Source: Ziziphus jujuba (taxonomy: Eukaryota > Streptophyta > Magnoliopsida > Rosales > Rhamnaceae). Taken from it: DNA of 64,000 bases. The DNA lies in contig NC_083379.1 of the NCBI RefSeq assembly GCF_031755915.1, positions 16,353,501-16,417,500 on the forward strand. The letters are read 5' to 3'. Made by a program: the position numbers and the translations under genes. Below are positions 1-13,620 of this stretch, piece by piece; within the stretch, counting starts at the first letter, position 1, and every line of letters starts with the position of its first letter. Below the pieces are notes generated by a model that saw only the letters and a list, made by a program, of their open reading frames with translations, did no database searches and was not told the DNA's origin.

Positions 1-2050
1 CCAAAGAAGTTATTAGCTGAAGTTGTTTACACAACAATCTATTTATTAAACAGGTATACACAACAATCTATTTATTAAACAGGTATCCAACAAAGGCAGT
101 TCAAAATCAGATGCAAATTGAAGCATAGAGTGGACAAAAACCTTTTGCAAAACATCTCAGAGTGCTTGGTTGTATTTGCTATGTTCACATTCCAAAAGAA
201 AAAGGAAGCAAATTGGTGACAAAACAGAAAAGTTTATTTTTCTTGGCTATAATTTTGAATCAAAAGGTTATAGAGTCTGCAACTTGAAAACAAAAAGATT
301 CATTATTAATTAGATGTAGAATTTGATGATAATGTAGCTTGGAATTGGGATGAAGGAAAAAATGAGAAGAAAACAATTATTATCGTAACTCAACCTTCAA
401 CTTTAAGACAAAGGAGATGTGGAAGAAGAAGAAGAAACAAAGACTCCCTCTCAGACACAAACTTTTCAACGTGATGAGTTTACTCTTGATTTGCCACAAA
501 AATGTGATGTGTATCAAAATATGAAGTTTGCAACTTCACCACACTAGAGTTTGAAAGCTTTGAGTTGCATCAAAACAATATGTTTTGGTGATAGCAATGC
601 AAGAAGAAATAAAAATGATTGGAAAAAAATAAACATGGGAGTTAGTGGAACCACCGATAAACAAAGAATTCATTGGAGTTAAATGGGTTTACAAAACAAA
701 ACTTAACCCAGATGGTTCAATTTAGAACCACAAAGAAAGACTCGTAGAAGGCTATGCACAACAATTTGGTGTGAATTATAATAAAACTTTTGCTCTGGTA
801 GCTCAATTAGACATAATCAGAGCATTCATTGCACTCGTTGCTTAGAAAAATGTGTCACATTCATCAATTTAACATGAAGTCTGCATTTCTGAATGGATAT
901 TTTGAAGAAAAAAATACAACCATTGAGGTACAAAATTTCTATAGGAGAAAACAAAGCTCTTAAATTGAAGAAAGTTTTGTATGGATTAAAACAAGCTGCG
1001 GGCCTGGTATAGCAAAATTGATATATACTTCATAGATCAAGGATTCATGAGGAGTAAAAGTGAACCGACACCATATATCAAAATCCAATATAAAGAAACT
1101 CTTATTATCTCCCTGTATGTGGATGATCTTATCTATATAAGAAACAATGAAAAAATGATGCATGAGTTCAAAGAAGATATGATGGAGACTTTTGAAATGA
1201 TAGATCTATATTTGATGCATTACTTCCTTGGTATTGAAATAAGACAACAGAAGGAAGAGATTTTCAGATCTCAAAAGAAGTACACCAAAATATCGTTGCA
1301 AAAGTTCAGAATGAACACTTGCAAGTTAGTAACTACACCATTTGTGACAAATGTAAAATTGAACAAAGAAGATGGATTTAAAAAGGCAGATGATAGGCTT
1401 TATAGAAATCTAATTGAAAGTTTGCTATATCTCATTGTTATTCGACTAGACATTATGTATACTACAAGTCTATTTTCAAAATTCATATAGAATGCAAGTC
1501 AAATACATTTTAGAGCGGCAAAGCATATACTTAGATAATTTGGTAGAATCATGTACAAATTTTAAATTGTTTAGCTATACTAATAGCGACTTGGCTAGAT
1601 CAACAAATAACTCAAAAATTACTTTTGGGTATGCATTCACATTAGGCTCTTGAATTTTCATATAAGCATCACAAAAATAAGAAAGTGTAGCATAATCATT
1701 TGTTGAAGCCAAATACATTGCAACTGCAATAACATCTAGTCAAGTAATTTGGCTAAATATTTTTTTTTCTTTTCTGAAAATATGGAAGAATCTCATAATC
1801 AAGTTATAGAGATCTTTTGTGATGGCAAATAAGCAATTGTTATAGCAAAGAATATGTATTTCATAAGAAAGCGAGACACATCAAAATCAAATTTTATTTC
1901 CTAAGTGATGTTGTAGAAGATAAAGAAACTGAATTGATGTATTGCAAGACTAATGAGTAGCTAGCAGATATCTTCACCAAAGCAATGCCCAAGGCACAGT
2001 TTGAACTACTTTGAAAAATTATCAGAGTTTAAATGTGCATCAAAGAGGAG
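1..2050 (+). pseudogene. Ty1/copia polyprotein remnant (integrase end, reverse transcriptase, RNase H)
   Basis: This is the decayed 3' part of a copia pol gene, entering from the left edge. Conceptual reading with many stops and frameshifts shows the end of the integrase region around 130-350 (a stretch resembling FGCICYVHIPKEK), the start of reverse transcriptase around 600-800 (GVKWVYKTKLNPDGS), and the RT active-site box YVDDL at about 1116-1130. The longest open piece is 1047-1490. The RNase H tail ends with ADIFTKAMPKAQFE just before 2020. The order INT-RT-RH is the copia order. It cannot encode a working protein. The sequence then runs into a purine tract and an LTR start at 2051, which fixes the strand. 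The clade is not assigned; a Tnt1-like arrangement is likely. Confidence 0.9.
2041..2050 (+). other. Polypurine tract of the copia element
   Basis: The sequence CAAAGAGGAG lies directly before TGTTGAAATG, the LTR start. This is the expected position and composition for the plus-strand primer of an LTR retrotransposon. Confidence 0.65.
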
Positions 2051-2314
2051 TGTTGAAATGTGATGATGAAACTTCTTGACATCGAGCAAGTAAATGGATT
2101 ATCATCAATCTAATTTAACACAAATGCAACATATGACTCTTAAGGTGTCTCATGCATGAATATGTAATGTAGTTAGTTGACACCTAGACAATACATATCT
2201 TTATGCATTAAATTGTAATATAGTTAATTGAAACATAAGCTAGTTAGTTTTCAACAAGCATGGCAATTTCACCATCCTATAAATACAATGTTTTTCCCAT
2301 TTGTAACACACAAC
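2051..2314 (+). repeat. Copia 3' LTR, first part
   Basis: The LTR begins TGTTGAAATG immediately after the polypurine tract. A TATA box (TATAAATA, 2278-2285) marks the U3 promoter. The LTR is cut at 2314 by hAT-A and appears to resume at 14292 and end at about 14416, where TTTCTAACA mirrors the starting TGTTGAAA. The joined length would be about 390 bp. The 5' LTR lies outside the window, so the ends cannot be checked against it. Confidence 0.7.
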
Positions 2315-4738
2315 CAAGGTTTAAAATATTGGATATTTTTTCAAAATTTCCTCGATATTTGCATTTTTTGAAGGGGTTGAAATAGAAATGGATAAAATTT
2401 CCATAATATCCATTGAAATTTCCAAAATTTTGCCAAAATTTCCGTGAAAATTTCCGTAAAATATCCCTATCAAATCCTCAACGATTTTGTTAAAAAATCT
2501 ATAATTTCCATGAAAATTTTTGAAATTTCGAAAATATCCAAGGAATTTTTTAATTTTTTTTAAAAAATTCATAAATACTATTGATATATAGTAAAAAAAT
2601 TTATCAAATTAACTTCATTGATAACTTTTTTAACCCTTTAATTGCTTTTTAGACATTTAGTGATATAAGCAAAATAGAGTGAATTGAATTGAATAACATT
2701 AACAAATTCTATTTGTCATATATCGATAAAACAAAAATACAAGATTGTAGATTATATTTTTTAACCTGGCAAATTTTATTATCGGGAATATCTGTTTTAC
2801 AAATATGAGTAAATAGATGATGAAATATATACATGTGAAATAATAATGTTTGTTTGAAAAATAAAAAAAAAAATTCCTGACAAGTCACAAGTTTTTTTTT
2901 TTAACATTTTGAAGAAGTTAGAAGAGGTAGTGGCCAAAGGAAATCACCAAGTCGAGAAGTTGGATTAAGTACATTTACTGGTGAATAACATTACACATAT
3001 GCAACACAAGATGAAGATCATGAGAGTAGAGATGCAGGTTAAGGATCCGGTACTATTGGAAAAGACTATATACATAAAAGAGAAATCTATAACGGAGATG
3101 TTACAGCAAAAAAAAGATTTGATTTCTATAAATTTTGGATCTATGAGGGTTGGAAGTCATTTTCATAACCCTTATTCAATGGATATTTAGGAATGTCATT
3201 GAGCAGCAACCCATGGATACCATCTCAAACTCAACCAACATAAAGTAGTAGTTATGCACATAGTCAACCAATAATGCAAGGTCCATATGGTTGGTATATT
3301 AATAATTATATGTAAAATTATTAGGAAGATACATCTTTTCATAACTACTTCTCAAATTTTACATCTCAAAATTAATGATGTCAACTGGGCGGGGTGGGGC
3401 CGGCTTTTAAAATTTCGTCCCCATCCCTGCGGGGAATTTTTCATCCCATCCCCGCTGTTTTTCCCGTTTCTTTAGAAGCGGGGTGGGGACGGGGATTCCC
3501 CAATCGGTGGCGGTGTGGGACGATTTCCCCCCCCCCCCCCTCCCCCTTTTTTTTTCATATAATTGATATAATTTTTTTTTTATAAATTTATATAAAAAAA
3601 AATTTCTTCTATAAATAAAATGACCAAAAATATAATAAAAATACAATAAAATATATCAAAGTTCAAATTTATAATTTTAATAACATACATTCTCAAAAAA
3701 TACAATATAATATAATCCAAATATATAAACATAAAATTTATAAAAGTACACATGCACACATAATAAAGTTTTACTTCTCATTTCCTTAAGTCTCCATGGA
3801 AGAATATTCCGTAAGAGTAGATTGCTAAAAAAATATTAAATAATATCAAAATATTTTAAACAATTTAATATAAATATTTTTTGTAATAAATAAATTCAAT
3901 TTACCTCCTCATCAATTTCTATGTCACTCATAGCAGAAGAACAAGCTTCAACATATGGTGAAGAAGATGAAGCTAACAAAAATGAGATTAATTAGTTAAC
4001 AATAAATACAAAAAAATATTTAAGACAAAAAAATATAAAACTTAATTTTTCATACCATTAATTTCAGCCCATAACCAATTTTGTGCACACATCAAAGCTT
4101 CCAAAGTTTTAGGATGAAGTCTACTTCGATGTGGACTTACAAATCTTCCACTAGTACTAAATGCAGACTCAGATGCAACAGTCGATATTGGAATGGCTAA
4201 AATATCTCTTGTAATATTATGCAAAGTAGGATATTTCATTGCATTTACTTTCTGCCATGTTAATATATCAAAGTCATTAGATCTAGGCAAAATCGGCTCC
4301 TCCAAGTAATGATCAAGTTTAGATTTTACATTATCAAGATTAGTAGTGCTAGAAACGAATATATCAAATTTTACCAAACGATCTTTTTTTCCAGATGGAA
4401 CCACATTGGATTGGGAGGATGAAACATTTGGAACATTTGCACTCAAATTGTGTTTTGATTGATACTCCTTCACTAAATCATAGCAAATTTGACATACAAT
4501 AGCTATCTTATGCACACTTTCATCCCCATAAATCAAAGGAAAATAATATTCTATCACTTTTATTTTATACCTTGGATCTAAAAGAGTTGCTATAGCCATT
4601 ATTCCATGTGTTTCACTCCAATATTTTTCAAATTTAGATATCATACCCGTTGCCATCAATCTAATTTCCTCACAAGAAGATGCTAGCCAATTACAAATTG
4701 ACATCCTAATCTCATATATGTGTGGGAAAAACATATTA

Positions 4739-7636
4739 TGTAACACCGCAACCCAAACCACATCAGAATTTGTGCACGTTGACAGAGGTTGACTGTTGAC
4801 CGAGTGGGTCAAAAGTTAACTTTTTGTTCCAGTTGAAATTTCTAGTTGGCCATGGTACTGTGGCGAAGTGCATGATACCCCGAGTTCGTACACTAGTAGC
4901 ACGTCGAAAACGGAGCTACCGTTTGAAAGTTATGGGCAAAACAAGTCGAGGTGCAAACTGTCCAAAAGGTGCCAGGAGTTGACTTTTTATCGTTGTATAA
5001 TTTTGTTTTGACTTTTGTATGGTTGTAAAGTACTCGTCGATACGAGTTCATAGACTAGCGGCATGCTTAAATTGGACATCTGGTTAAAAAGTTATGGACA
5101 TGTGAAGTTCGCCGGATACCGTAATATTTTATTATATCTGGTTTAAGTGCACAGTAATGCCACCTGTCGTCACCTGATTGGTCCACGTGGGTGAACAGTG
5201 TCACCCACGGTGGCTTTTATTTGGCAAAAACGACAGAGAGGAGAGAGAAAGAGAGAGAGGAGAGAAAGAGGGAGAAAGAGAAACGATCAGTCGTCGGAAT
5301 TATCAGACGGGAGCGCCTCTCCATTCCCGGCCGAACCCCGAAATTTCACGACCGCCGGTCGCCGGACGCGCCCAGATCGAGCCGACGAAGCTCAGTGGTG
5401 ATTTTTCCCCTCAACCGCCGGCCACAGCCGTTGGCTCGTTTCCGGCCATTTTCAGGTCACACGCACCAGTCACCCTTCACCACCTCCTTATTTACGGCCA
5501 GCCGACCAAATTTCACGGCCACCGAATGTCCGACGCGCCGGGATCGGAGTATTTTTCGGCGAGGCGCTGAAAACCTTCAAACCCCGATCTCTTCGCTATC
5601 CGGCCTCCGTTCTTGTCACCGCCAGTCCCATTGGAACCCTCTCCCCTCGATCTACAAAACCCCCAAAAATCTCAGCCATCGGCCACAGGACACGCAGCCG
5701 CCGGTGATGGTTGCCGGTGATCGCGACGGCTCGCCGGAAATCACTGTTCCGGCGAGTACCCAGTTGCACCGTCAGTCCCTCTCCACTAATTCCGACCTCC
5801 TGAATCCAAATCCGGCATCATTTTCCTCCAATTCACGACAGTTTGGGAGAATCAAGGTGTTGAATTCTGAAAGCTTTCCGGCGAGATTCCGGCCACCTCG
5901 TGTCCGATCTCCTGGAAGTAAGACCGGATCCGTGATCCTCGTCACTCAAGCTTCGATTCTGTATATTATTCGTAATTTTTAGTTGTCATTTGTGTTCGCT
6001 CCCCGGGTACCCATTTGGGAGTTACCCGATTAAAATATTAATATATTTGGTTGGTGTACTGTGGATGTTATAGGTGCACGTGTGGGTAGTGGAGTTGATC
6101 CTACGGAGGATCTTAGTTGATATACTCGCTCAAGGTGAGTGACCCACCTTTAAAAATATTTTGGGACAATTAATTATATTTAATTGATGTTTAATTGATA
6201 TTTGAAATTATGCTCATGTGGTGCAATTTAATTATTATTTTATTGTGATTTAATTTTATTTATTACGCATGAGTAAGGTATTTTCAGTAATAAATTGTAT
6301 GTGGTTTTAATATTATTTTTGGGCATAATTGGTTTAAATATTTTTTAAAAAAAATATTTGTTTAATTGGTGGTTTAAATTTTATAATTATGCCCGTGGTA
6401 TATTATTTGTTGAATCTCGTGTTACGAGAAAAATTATTGTTTTATCGTAATCGATGGTTTCGTATCGGGTATGTTAAGGGAAAATATATGGGATGATAAA
6501 TTTGAAAATTTGTATATTTTCCACGGTGATTTTGGAAAATCGGTATGATAATGATTAATTTAATAATTATTTTAGACGCACTTATACAGTATTGGTGTTC
6601 CGGTGTATATGTGGTTAGCGCGCAAGTTATTATGTCTCCCGTGAGTTGCCATTGGACCGTGGGCAGGCAAGTTTGATATTGGCCACAGCCGCCCCCCTCC
6701 TTGGCCGGGATGACAGTTTCAGCAGCGAACTGTCGAGGCGCCGAAGTGCCGTTTGCAAGTTTCTGTCTTTAACCCCCCGCCAGTCGATGCTCGGGACGCT
6801 GGGTATCGGAGGGCATCACTGGTATATGGTGTGGTGTATCAAGTATAAGTTTTTGGATGGAAATTTCAAACCCCAAAGTGTTCAAAAATTATTTATTATA
6901 TTTATTTACATTTTAATTATATTTGGGGTATTTATTTATTTATTGTTTATTAAGTTATTTGATCCCTTGGTTTTCGGGAAACACGAATATCGGGTTTTGT
7001 GAAAATGTTTTAAAAAGGGAACATTTCCAACGGAGTGAATAGTGAGAGTTTTGAGAGAAATTATTACTTTCAATTGTTTATTAATTATTTATCTATTTAA
7101 TTGTCGGTATTAAATTAAATTCCCTTATTTGTTATATTATTTATATTAAAAGTGTTCAGTAGATAGGGTCACTCACTGAGATGATTAGCATCTCACATTT
7201 TTTAAATTCCGTTCCCTTAGGTACAAGGGGTGGTAGACGTTCTTCCGGAGCGAACCAAATCTCCGCCGCTATCGTAGTTCGAGAAGTACCTTTGTACTCG
7301 TGTATTTCAGTTATAATATTTCTTTCATCTTTATTGTATTCTCTGTTTAATAGTACTTCATGAAGCTCTGTATACTGTTCTGGACACTTATGTATTATTT
7401 ATGCACTGGATTACTGTTATTCCTGTGAAGTGCTGTAAAATTATGGAATTAATTTGTAGTATTGTGGGAGGAATAAGGGGACGAATATAGAAGTGTATTT
7501 TCAGTGCAGAAAATTTGTGATAAGTCCAACCCTTAAGGGAGGTTCTGCCGGATTTTCCGTTGGAGGGTCCAGTAGGGTTTTCTTGGGATCAGGGTTTGTC
7601 TAGGGTTCCGGTGAGGAATTTTGGACGGTCCTGACA
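4739..7636 (+). mobile_element. Solo LTR 1, Del/Tekay-like gypsy family, plus orientation
   Basis: The LTR starts TGTAACACC and ends GGTCCTGACA. It is flanked by the 5-bp duplication TATTA (4734-4738 and 7637-7641). No internal retrotransposon sequence is present, so this is a solo LTR of 2898 bp left by recombination between two LTRs. It contains a GA-rich run (5236-5285), a GC-rich CCGGCGAG-rich stretch (5290-5930) and an AT-rich 3' half. TGTAACACC starts and LTRs near 3 kb are usual in Del/Tekay chromoviruses; that clade call is inference. Open frames inside it, including one of 263 codons at 5191-5982, match no known family and are not called as genes. Confidence 0.9.
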
Positions 7637-8224
7637 TATTAGCTGTAGGATACTTTATTCCTGAAAATATTTCAGTCACTTCATAAAACAACTCTAGCCT
7701 TTCACAAATCTTTTTGGCTAAATCCCAATCTCGGTCACTAGGCAAACATTTATATAGTGACTCTCGTTATTTCAAATGAGGAAAAACAGTCTTATATTTC
7801 AAAGCAGTAGCAAGCATAAAATATGTAGAATTCCACCTAGTTTTACAATCAAGAACCAACTTCTTATCAAAAGAAATTTTCAATTGACGAACACATTCTA
7901 AGAATTTTTTCTCTCTTTTTGGTGTTGATGTCCAAAAATAAACACTTTCACGAATTTTTTCTATACTTCCACAAATTATTTCCAAACCATCCTTCACAAT
8001 CAAATTCAATATATGTGCACCACACCGCATATGAAAAAATTGACCATTTAACAAAACTGAAGAATTAGGAAGCTTATCCAAAAGAAGATTGACCAAAGCA
8101 TCATTTATGCTACAACTGTCTAAGGTCAAAGTAGAAAGCTTACCATCTATATTCCAATCCAATATGCAATCTATAAAAACATTGCAAAGAACCTCGGAAG
8201 TATGTGGATAAGGCACATATACAA

Positions 8225-11157
8225 TGTCAGGATCCGTCCAGAATTCCTTCCCCGGAACCCTAGACAAGCCCTGATCCCAGGGAAACCCTACCGAACCCTC
8301 CAACGGAAAATCCGGCAGAGCCTCCCCTAAGGGATTTACTTACCACAAACTACCTGCACTGAAAACACACTTCTATAAACATCCCCTTATTCCTCCCACA
8401 AACTACAAATTGTTCCACAAATTACAGCACTTCTTAAAGGCAACAACAGTCCAGTGCATAAATAAAAACAGAAGTATCCCAATAGTATACAGAGCTTTAA
8501 GAAGTGCTAAACAACAGAAATACAACAAAGCTGAAAGAAATAATACACTGAAATGAAAGAGTACAGAAGTACTTCTCGAAACACAACAGCAGCGGAAAAC
8601 TTGGTTCGCTCCGGAAGAACGTCTACCACCACTTGCACCTAAGGGAACGGAATTTAAGAGTGTGAGATGTTAATCATCTTCGTGAGTAACCCGAACTACT
8701 GAACACCTTTTGTGATAATAAAAATAATAGTAATAGCAATTAAGGAATAGAACAAATACCAACAATTAATAAATAAATAATAATAACTGTTGGAAAATAA
8801 TAATTTCCCTCAAAACTCTCACCAATCGCTCCGTTTGAAATGTTCCCTTTTTAAAACCTTTTCGCAAAACCCAGTGTGCATACCTCCCGAAAACTAAGGG
8901 ATTAAATAATTTAACAAACAACAAATAAATAAATAAATACCCCAAATATAATTAAAATGTAATAAATTATAGTAAATAATTTTTGAACACCTTTGGGGTT
9001 TAAAACATTATTTGCAATTTACACCGACAATTACACCTGACGCACCACACCATATACCGGTGATGCCCTCCGATACCCAGCGTCCCGAGCACCGACTGGC
9101 GGGGGGTTAAAGAGAGAAACCTGCAGCGGTCACTTCGGCATCCCGACAGTACCGACTGCTAAAAACCATCAACCCGGCCAAGGAGGGGGGCGGCTGTGCG
9201 CAACAATAACCTTGCCTGCCCACGGTCCAATGGCAACTCACGGGTGAAGTAATAACCGTGCGCTAAACCAGATAATAACCGCGCACTACCACGTGTCCAT
9301 ACACCACACACCAGAACACCAATACTATATGAGTGCGTCTAAAAATAAACATTAATAACCAACCGTATCGTTTTTCCAAAAACCACCGTGGGAAGTATAC
9401 CAAATTTTCACAAAACACCATCCCACATATTTTTATTTAATAACCCGGTACGAAACACTGATAACCAACAAACCACAATTTCTCGAAATACGAAATGCAA
9501 CCATAAAAATACCGCGGGCATAATTTATAAAATTTAAACAAATATTTTCGTAAAATATTTAACCCAATTATGCCGGAAAATCAATTTTAAAAACCACGTA
9601 CAAATACTACCAAAATACACCTTGCTCATGCATAATAAATTAAACCACAATAAAACCATAATTAAATCACACCACATGAGCATAATTTAAATACCAATTA
9701 AATATAATTAATTGCCCAAAATAATTTTTGAAGGTGGATCACTCACCTGGAGCACGCAAATCAACTAAGATCCTCCTCGGGATCAACTCCACTACTCGCG
9801 CGTGCACCTAAACAACCACAGTGCACAAACCAAAAATATTAATATTTTATTCGGGTAATTCCCAAATGGATACCCGGGGAGCGAACACCAAACGATATCT
9901 AAGGGTTACGAGTTATATACCGAATCAAAGCTCGGGTGATGAGGATCACGGATTCGGTCTTACTTTCCGGTGATCGGACCCGACGGGGTCGGAATCTCGC
10001 CGGAAAGCTTTTCGAGTTTCGGCTCCGCAATTCTCCCAAACCGCGGCGGCTCGCCGGAAAATACTATTCAGGAGGTCGAACACAGCAGACTGGAGCCGGC
10101 CGGAAAACTGGGTACTCTCCGGAACAGTACTTTCCGGCGAGCCGCCGCGGTCACCGGCAACCGTCGCTGGCGGCGGAGCGTGCGGTGGCCGTTGGTCGTG
10201 AAATTTTTTAGACCTGTAGATCGTGAGGAGAGCAACCCAACGGGACCGGTGGTGAGCAAAACGGAGGCCGGACGGCCGAGAAATCACCGTTTGAAGATTT
10301 CCGGCCCCTCGCCGGAAAACGCTTCGATCCCGGCGCGTCGGTTGTCCGATGGCCGTGATTTTTGGTGGGTCAGCCGGACTTGAGGAGAGGATCAAGGGTG
10401 TATGGTGCGTGTGGCCAGAAAATGGCCGGAAGTGGGTCGATTTGCGGTGGCCGGCGGTGGAGGGGTAAAACTCGCCGCCGATCTTCGGAGGTCCGATCCG
10501 GACGCGTCCGGCGGCCGTTCGTCGTGAAATTTGGAGGTTTTACCGGAAATGAGGAGGGCAAGCTTGCTGACCGGTGCGTACAGTAACTCGGCCGGAACAG
10601 TGGAAAAATTCCGGTGGCCGGCGGTCTCTCTCTCTCTCTTTCTCTCTCCTCCTAGAGATTTTTACCAAATAAAAACCCTTGTGTGACACTGTTCATGCCA
10701 CGTGGACCAATCAGAAGCTGACACGTGGCATTTCAATGTTCACCGACCCAAAAATATTAAAATATTACGGTATCTGGTAAACTTCAAACGTCCATAACTT
10801 TTTAACCGGATGTCCGTTTTGAGCGTGCCGCTAGTCTGTGAACTCGTATTGACGAGCACTTCACAACCATGCATGAGTCAAAGCTCAATTCCTCAAAAAT
10901 AAAAAGTCAACTCCGGCACCCCCTGGACAGTTTGGACCGCAACTTGTTTCATCCATAACTTTCAAACCGTAGCTCCGTTTTCGACGTGCTACCAGTCTAC
11001 GAACTCGGGGCATCATGCATTTCGCCACCGTACCCTGGTCAACTCGAAATTCCCACCGAGTCAAAAAGTCAACTTTTGACCCCCTTCGGTCAATGGTCAA
11101 CGGTCAACCTCGGTCAACGTGCACGGATTCCGGTGCGATTTGGGACGGGGTGTTACA
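8225..11157 (-). mobile_element. Solo LTR 2, same family, minus orientation
   Basis: On the minus strand this begins TGTAACACC (end at 11157) and finishes at TGACA (8225). The 5-bp duplication TACAA flanks it (8220-8224 and 11158-11162). It is 2933 bp and visibly matches solo LTR 1 along its length in the opposite orientation; for example 8228-8340 is the reverse complement of about 7520-7633. The two copies flank 588 bp of the hAT-B transposase gene. Confidence 0.9.
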
Positions 11158-12016
11158 TACAAACCTACAAAAAATAATAATAATAAATAGTTATAATAAA
11201 CTAAACTAATTTGACTTAAATACATAAAACAATCCAATAAATATGAAATTTAATATATAAACTTATAAAGTACTTTATAATTCGACTTTGAAGTATCCAA
11301 TTATCATCAATGAAATGTGCCGTAATAGCCATGAAGCCTCTATTTTAGTTAGATGGCCACATATCCGTAGTAATTGCAACTCTACCATAATTCTTCTCTA
11401 ACAACTCCATTGTTTTGGATTTTTCATAATCATATAAATTAAAAATATCATTTCTAATTGTATTACGAGAAACCACTTTAAACAATGGTTGAACTGTATT
11501 TATGGACCTCGTAAACCCATAATGTTCAACTATTGAAAGAGGGTATTCATGCAAAACAATCATATTTGCAAGCATCTTTCTAGCATTCTCTTGGTCAAAC
11601 GTGTATGTACCAATTTTAACTTTTCCACCGGCATCTTTAGTAGGATTCAAAATTGCTTGCTTAATATCTTTTTGTGTTCGAAGAGGACACCTTTTAAAAT
11701 GATCATGCAAATGTCTTGTTCCATTTCTACTCCCTCCTCCTAGTTTCTTACTACAATAATTACATACGGCCTTATCCACCCCATCTATCTTTACCTTTTT
11801 AAAATAATTCCACATAACCGAAATCAATTTTCTTTTTCCAATTACTTGACTACTATCCTCGTCACATACATCTATCGGAGTTTGGTTTATATCTTCATGA
11901 TTAGGTATTTCTTAAGGAGTACTAATTGGAGTCGAATTGTTGCTAAAAGGTGTTGATGATGATTGATCCTTGTTATGTGGAGTGTTTCCAATTGTCGAAC
12001 CACTAGCTTCAACCAT

Positions 12017-13315
12017 AATTTACCTTAAAAAAAATTAAAAAATAAAAATAAAAAAAAATTGAAAGACAAGACAATTAGATTAATGTGTTGATACCATCCT
12101 AACAAATGTAATAGTACTCTCACATGCATTTCACCGAAAATATAGTACTCTCACATGCAAAAAAATTCATTACACAAAAAAAAAAAGTAAATAAATAAGT
12201 GTAATAAAGAAGCCCACTGCCCACCAGCCACATGTCTCTACTTCCAGAAGTAAATGAAAAGCTGCTGTTAATTTATCTTTTTACATTACCTGAGTAATGA
12301 ATATTCTAGTTAGCATTTGTTTTATAAAATGGACCAAAACAAGGCTGATCATTTTTCCTTCGTTAGCAACATCATATTAACCAACTCCCAATTTGTGAGC
12401 AATATTAATTTCTTTGAGTAGAGAAGAGAAATGAGAAACGAATCACAAAGTAGAGGTCATTAATAAATAAAATATCTAGCTAGAAGCTCATACCATTAAT
12501 GCAATATGAGATCTAATGCACAATCACGACAATTGCATAAAATAACTTCATTTTACTGGCTGGCAGGTGTTGGTACTGATTCTACGATTCTATCTAAGCG
12601 AAACCTATAGATTTTTAAAGCTTCAAATTAATTATGCTTGGTAATGTTTGGATTTTTCTTTTCCCAGTAACAATATTCACCCACATCAAACTTGGAATTC
12701 TAAATTTGGTGGTTACTCCCAGGTTTTACTGCTAAACCAAGCTTACAGATAAACTTATTTATATAAATAAATTCTTTGAATATCAACTGATGTGATATTA
12801 TTTTTCGAGTTTATATGCCCATTTAAAAATTACACTTACCCTTCCTTTTTTTTTTTTTTTTAATTTCTTTCCGTGAAAGAACTTATTCAGGAATTGCTAT
12901 ATTCTAGTTTTCTACTCATTACCATTGCTTCATTGCTTCACACCGAGATAACCATATGGAAATTAGCAATTAATTTGCTATAATCAGTTCACACATGACA
13001 CAGCCATCAATATGGACTTTCATCGAAAAAAAGAGATATATCATCATCATCATCAAAAAGAAACAATAGTCGCTTTTTTCAATTGAATTAATGTCATAGG
13101 ATATTACACAAACAAGATTACTAATCCAAGTTTCTGGATATTATAATAGATGCAGAACCATCCAAAAACCAAATAATATAAAAAAAGGAAAGTTTAAATC
13201 CCTATACATTTCTAGTGTTCTTCATTGCAATCCCTGCCAAAGGGACTTAGGTATCATAATCCATATTCAGATGACTCAATCATTTCATTAAAAAAAAAAA
13301 AAAAAAGGAAATCAA
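12017..13315. other. hAT-B 5' non-coding region
   Basis: AT-rich DNA between the hAT-B start codon and its right subterminal region. Poly-A and poly-T runs occur near 12845, 13290 and 12035. I see no coding frame or nested element here. By position it holds the transposase promoter and leader. Confidence 0.5.
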
Positions 13316-13319
13316 CACT

Positions 13320-13620
13320 GACCTGAGGGAGGAGGTGATGCTTGCTGGTGGTGGCTGCGGCTATGAAGAAGAATCGACTGAGAGAGCTGAGGGAGATCAG
13401 AGATGGTAGTGGTGGCACTGTTGGAGGTGACTACTGAGGGAGATTGGAGATGGTGGTGGCGGCACTACTGGAGCTAGACTAAGCAAAGCTGAGGGAGATG
13501 GTGGTGGAGTTGAGGGAAGGGAGCTGAGTGGAGTGTGACTGGTGAGTGTGTGTGTACTGTTGACTGAGGAATGTGTCTGTGTTTGGGGCCATCTGGGAGA
13601 AGGGCATAAGTGTAAAGTTT
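13320..13620. repeat. Purine-rich imperfect repeats near the hAT-B right end
   Basis: Several imperfect copies of CTGAGGGAGAT and GGTGGTGG occur on the plus strand between the transposase leader and the G/C-rich end. Subterminal repeats of this kind are commonly transposase-binding regions in hAT elements; that role is inferred. Confidence 0.4.

Larger units (their letters stand above)
3786..12016 (-). pseudogene. hAT-B transposase (BED finger to dimerisation domain), broken
   Basis: The start ATG is at 12014-12016. A BED-type zinc finger follows (11700-11827; Cys-Asn-Tyr-Cys, then His residues in GTRHLHDHFKRC). The central RNase-H-like region is at 7642-8219, and the C-terminal part at 4056-4733 ends in the hAT dimerisation signature (AIPISTVASESAFSTSGR, LTPKTLEALMCAQNW-like). 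Two small 3' exons with GT/AG borders follow (3905-3972 and 3786-3824). There is a TAA in the N-terminal linker (11912-11914) and another stop just after FPHLK near 7768. Both LTR insertions fall inside the gene. Across the first insertion, SGIKYPTAN and MFFPHIYEI join in frame. The family is the plant RICESLEEPER/DAYSLEEPER-like hAT group. Confidence 0.88.

Noticed and set aside
9936..10586. Overlapping GC-rich ORFs on both strands
   Set aside because: They lie inside solo LTR 2, occur in several frames at once, and repeat in the other LTR copies without a conserved frame.
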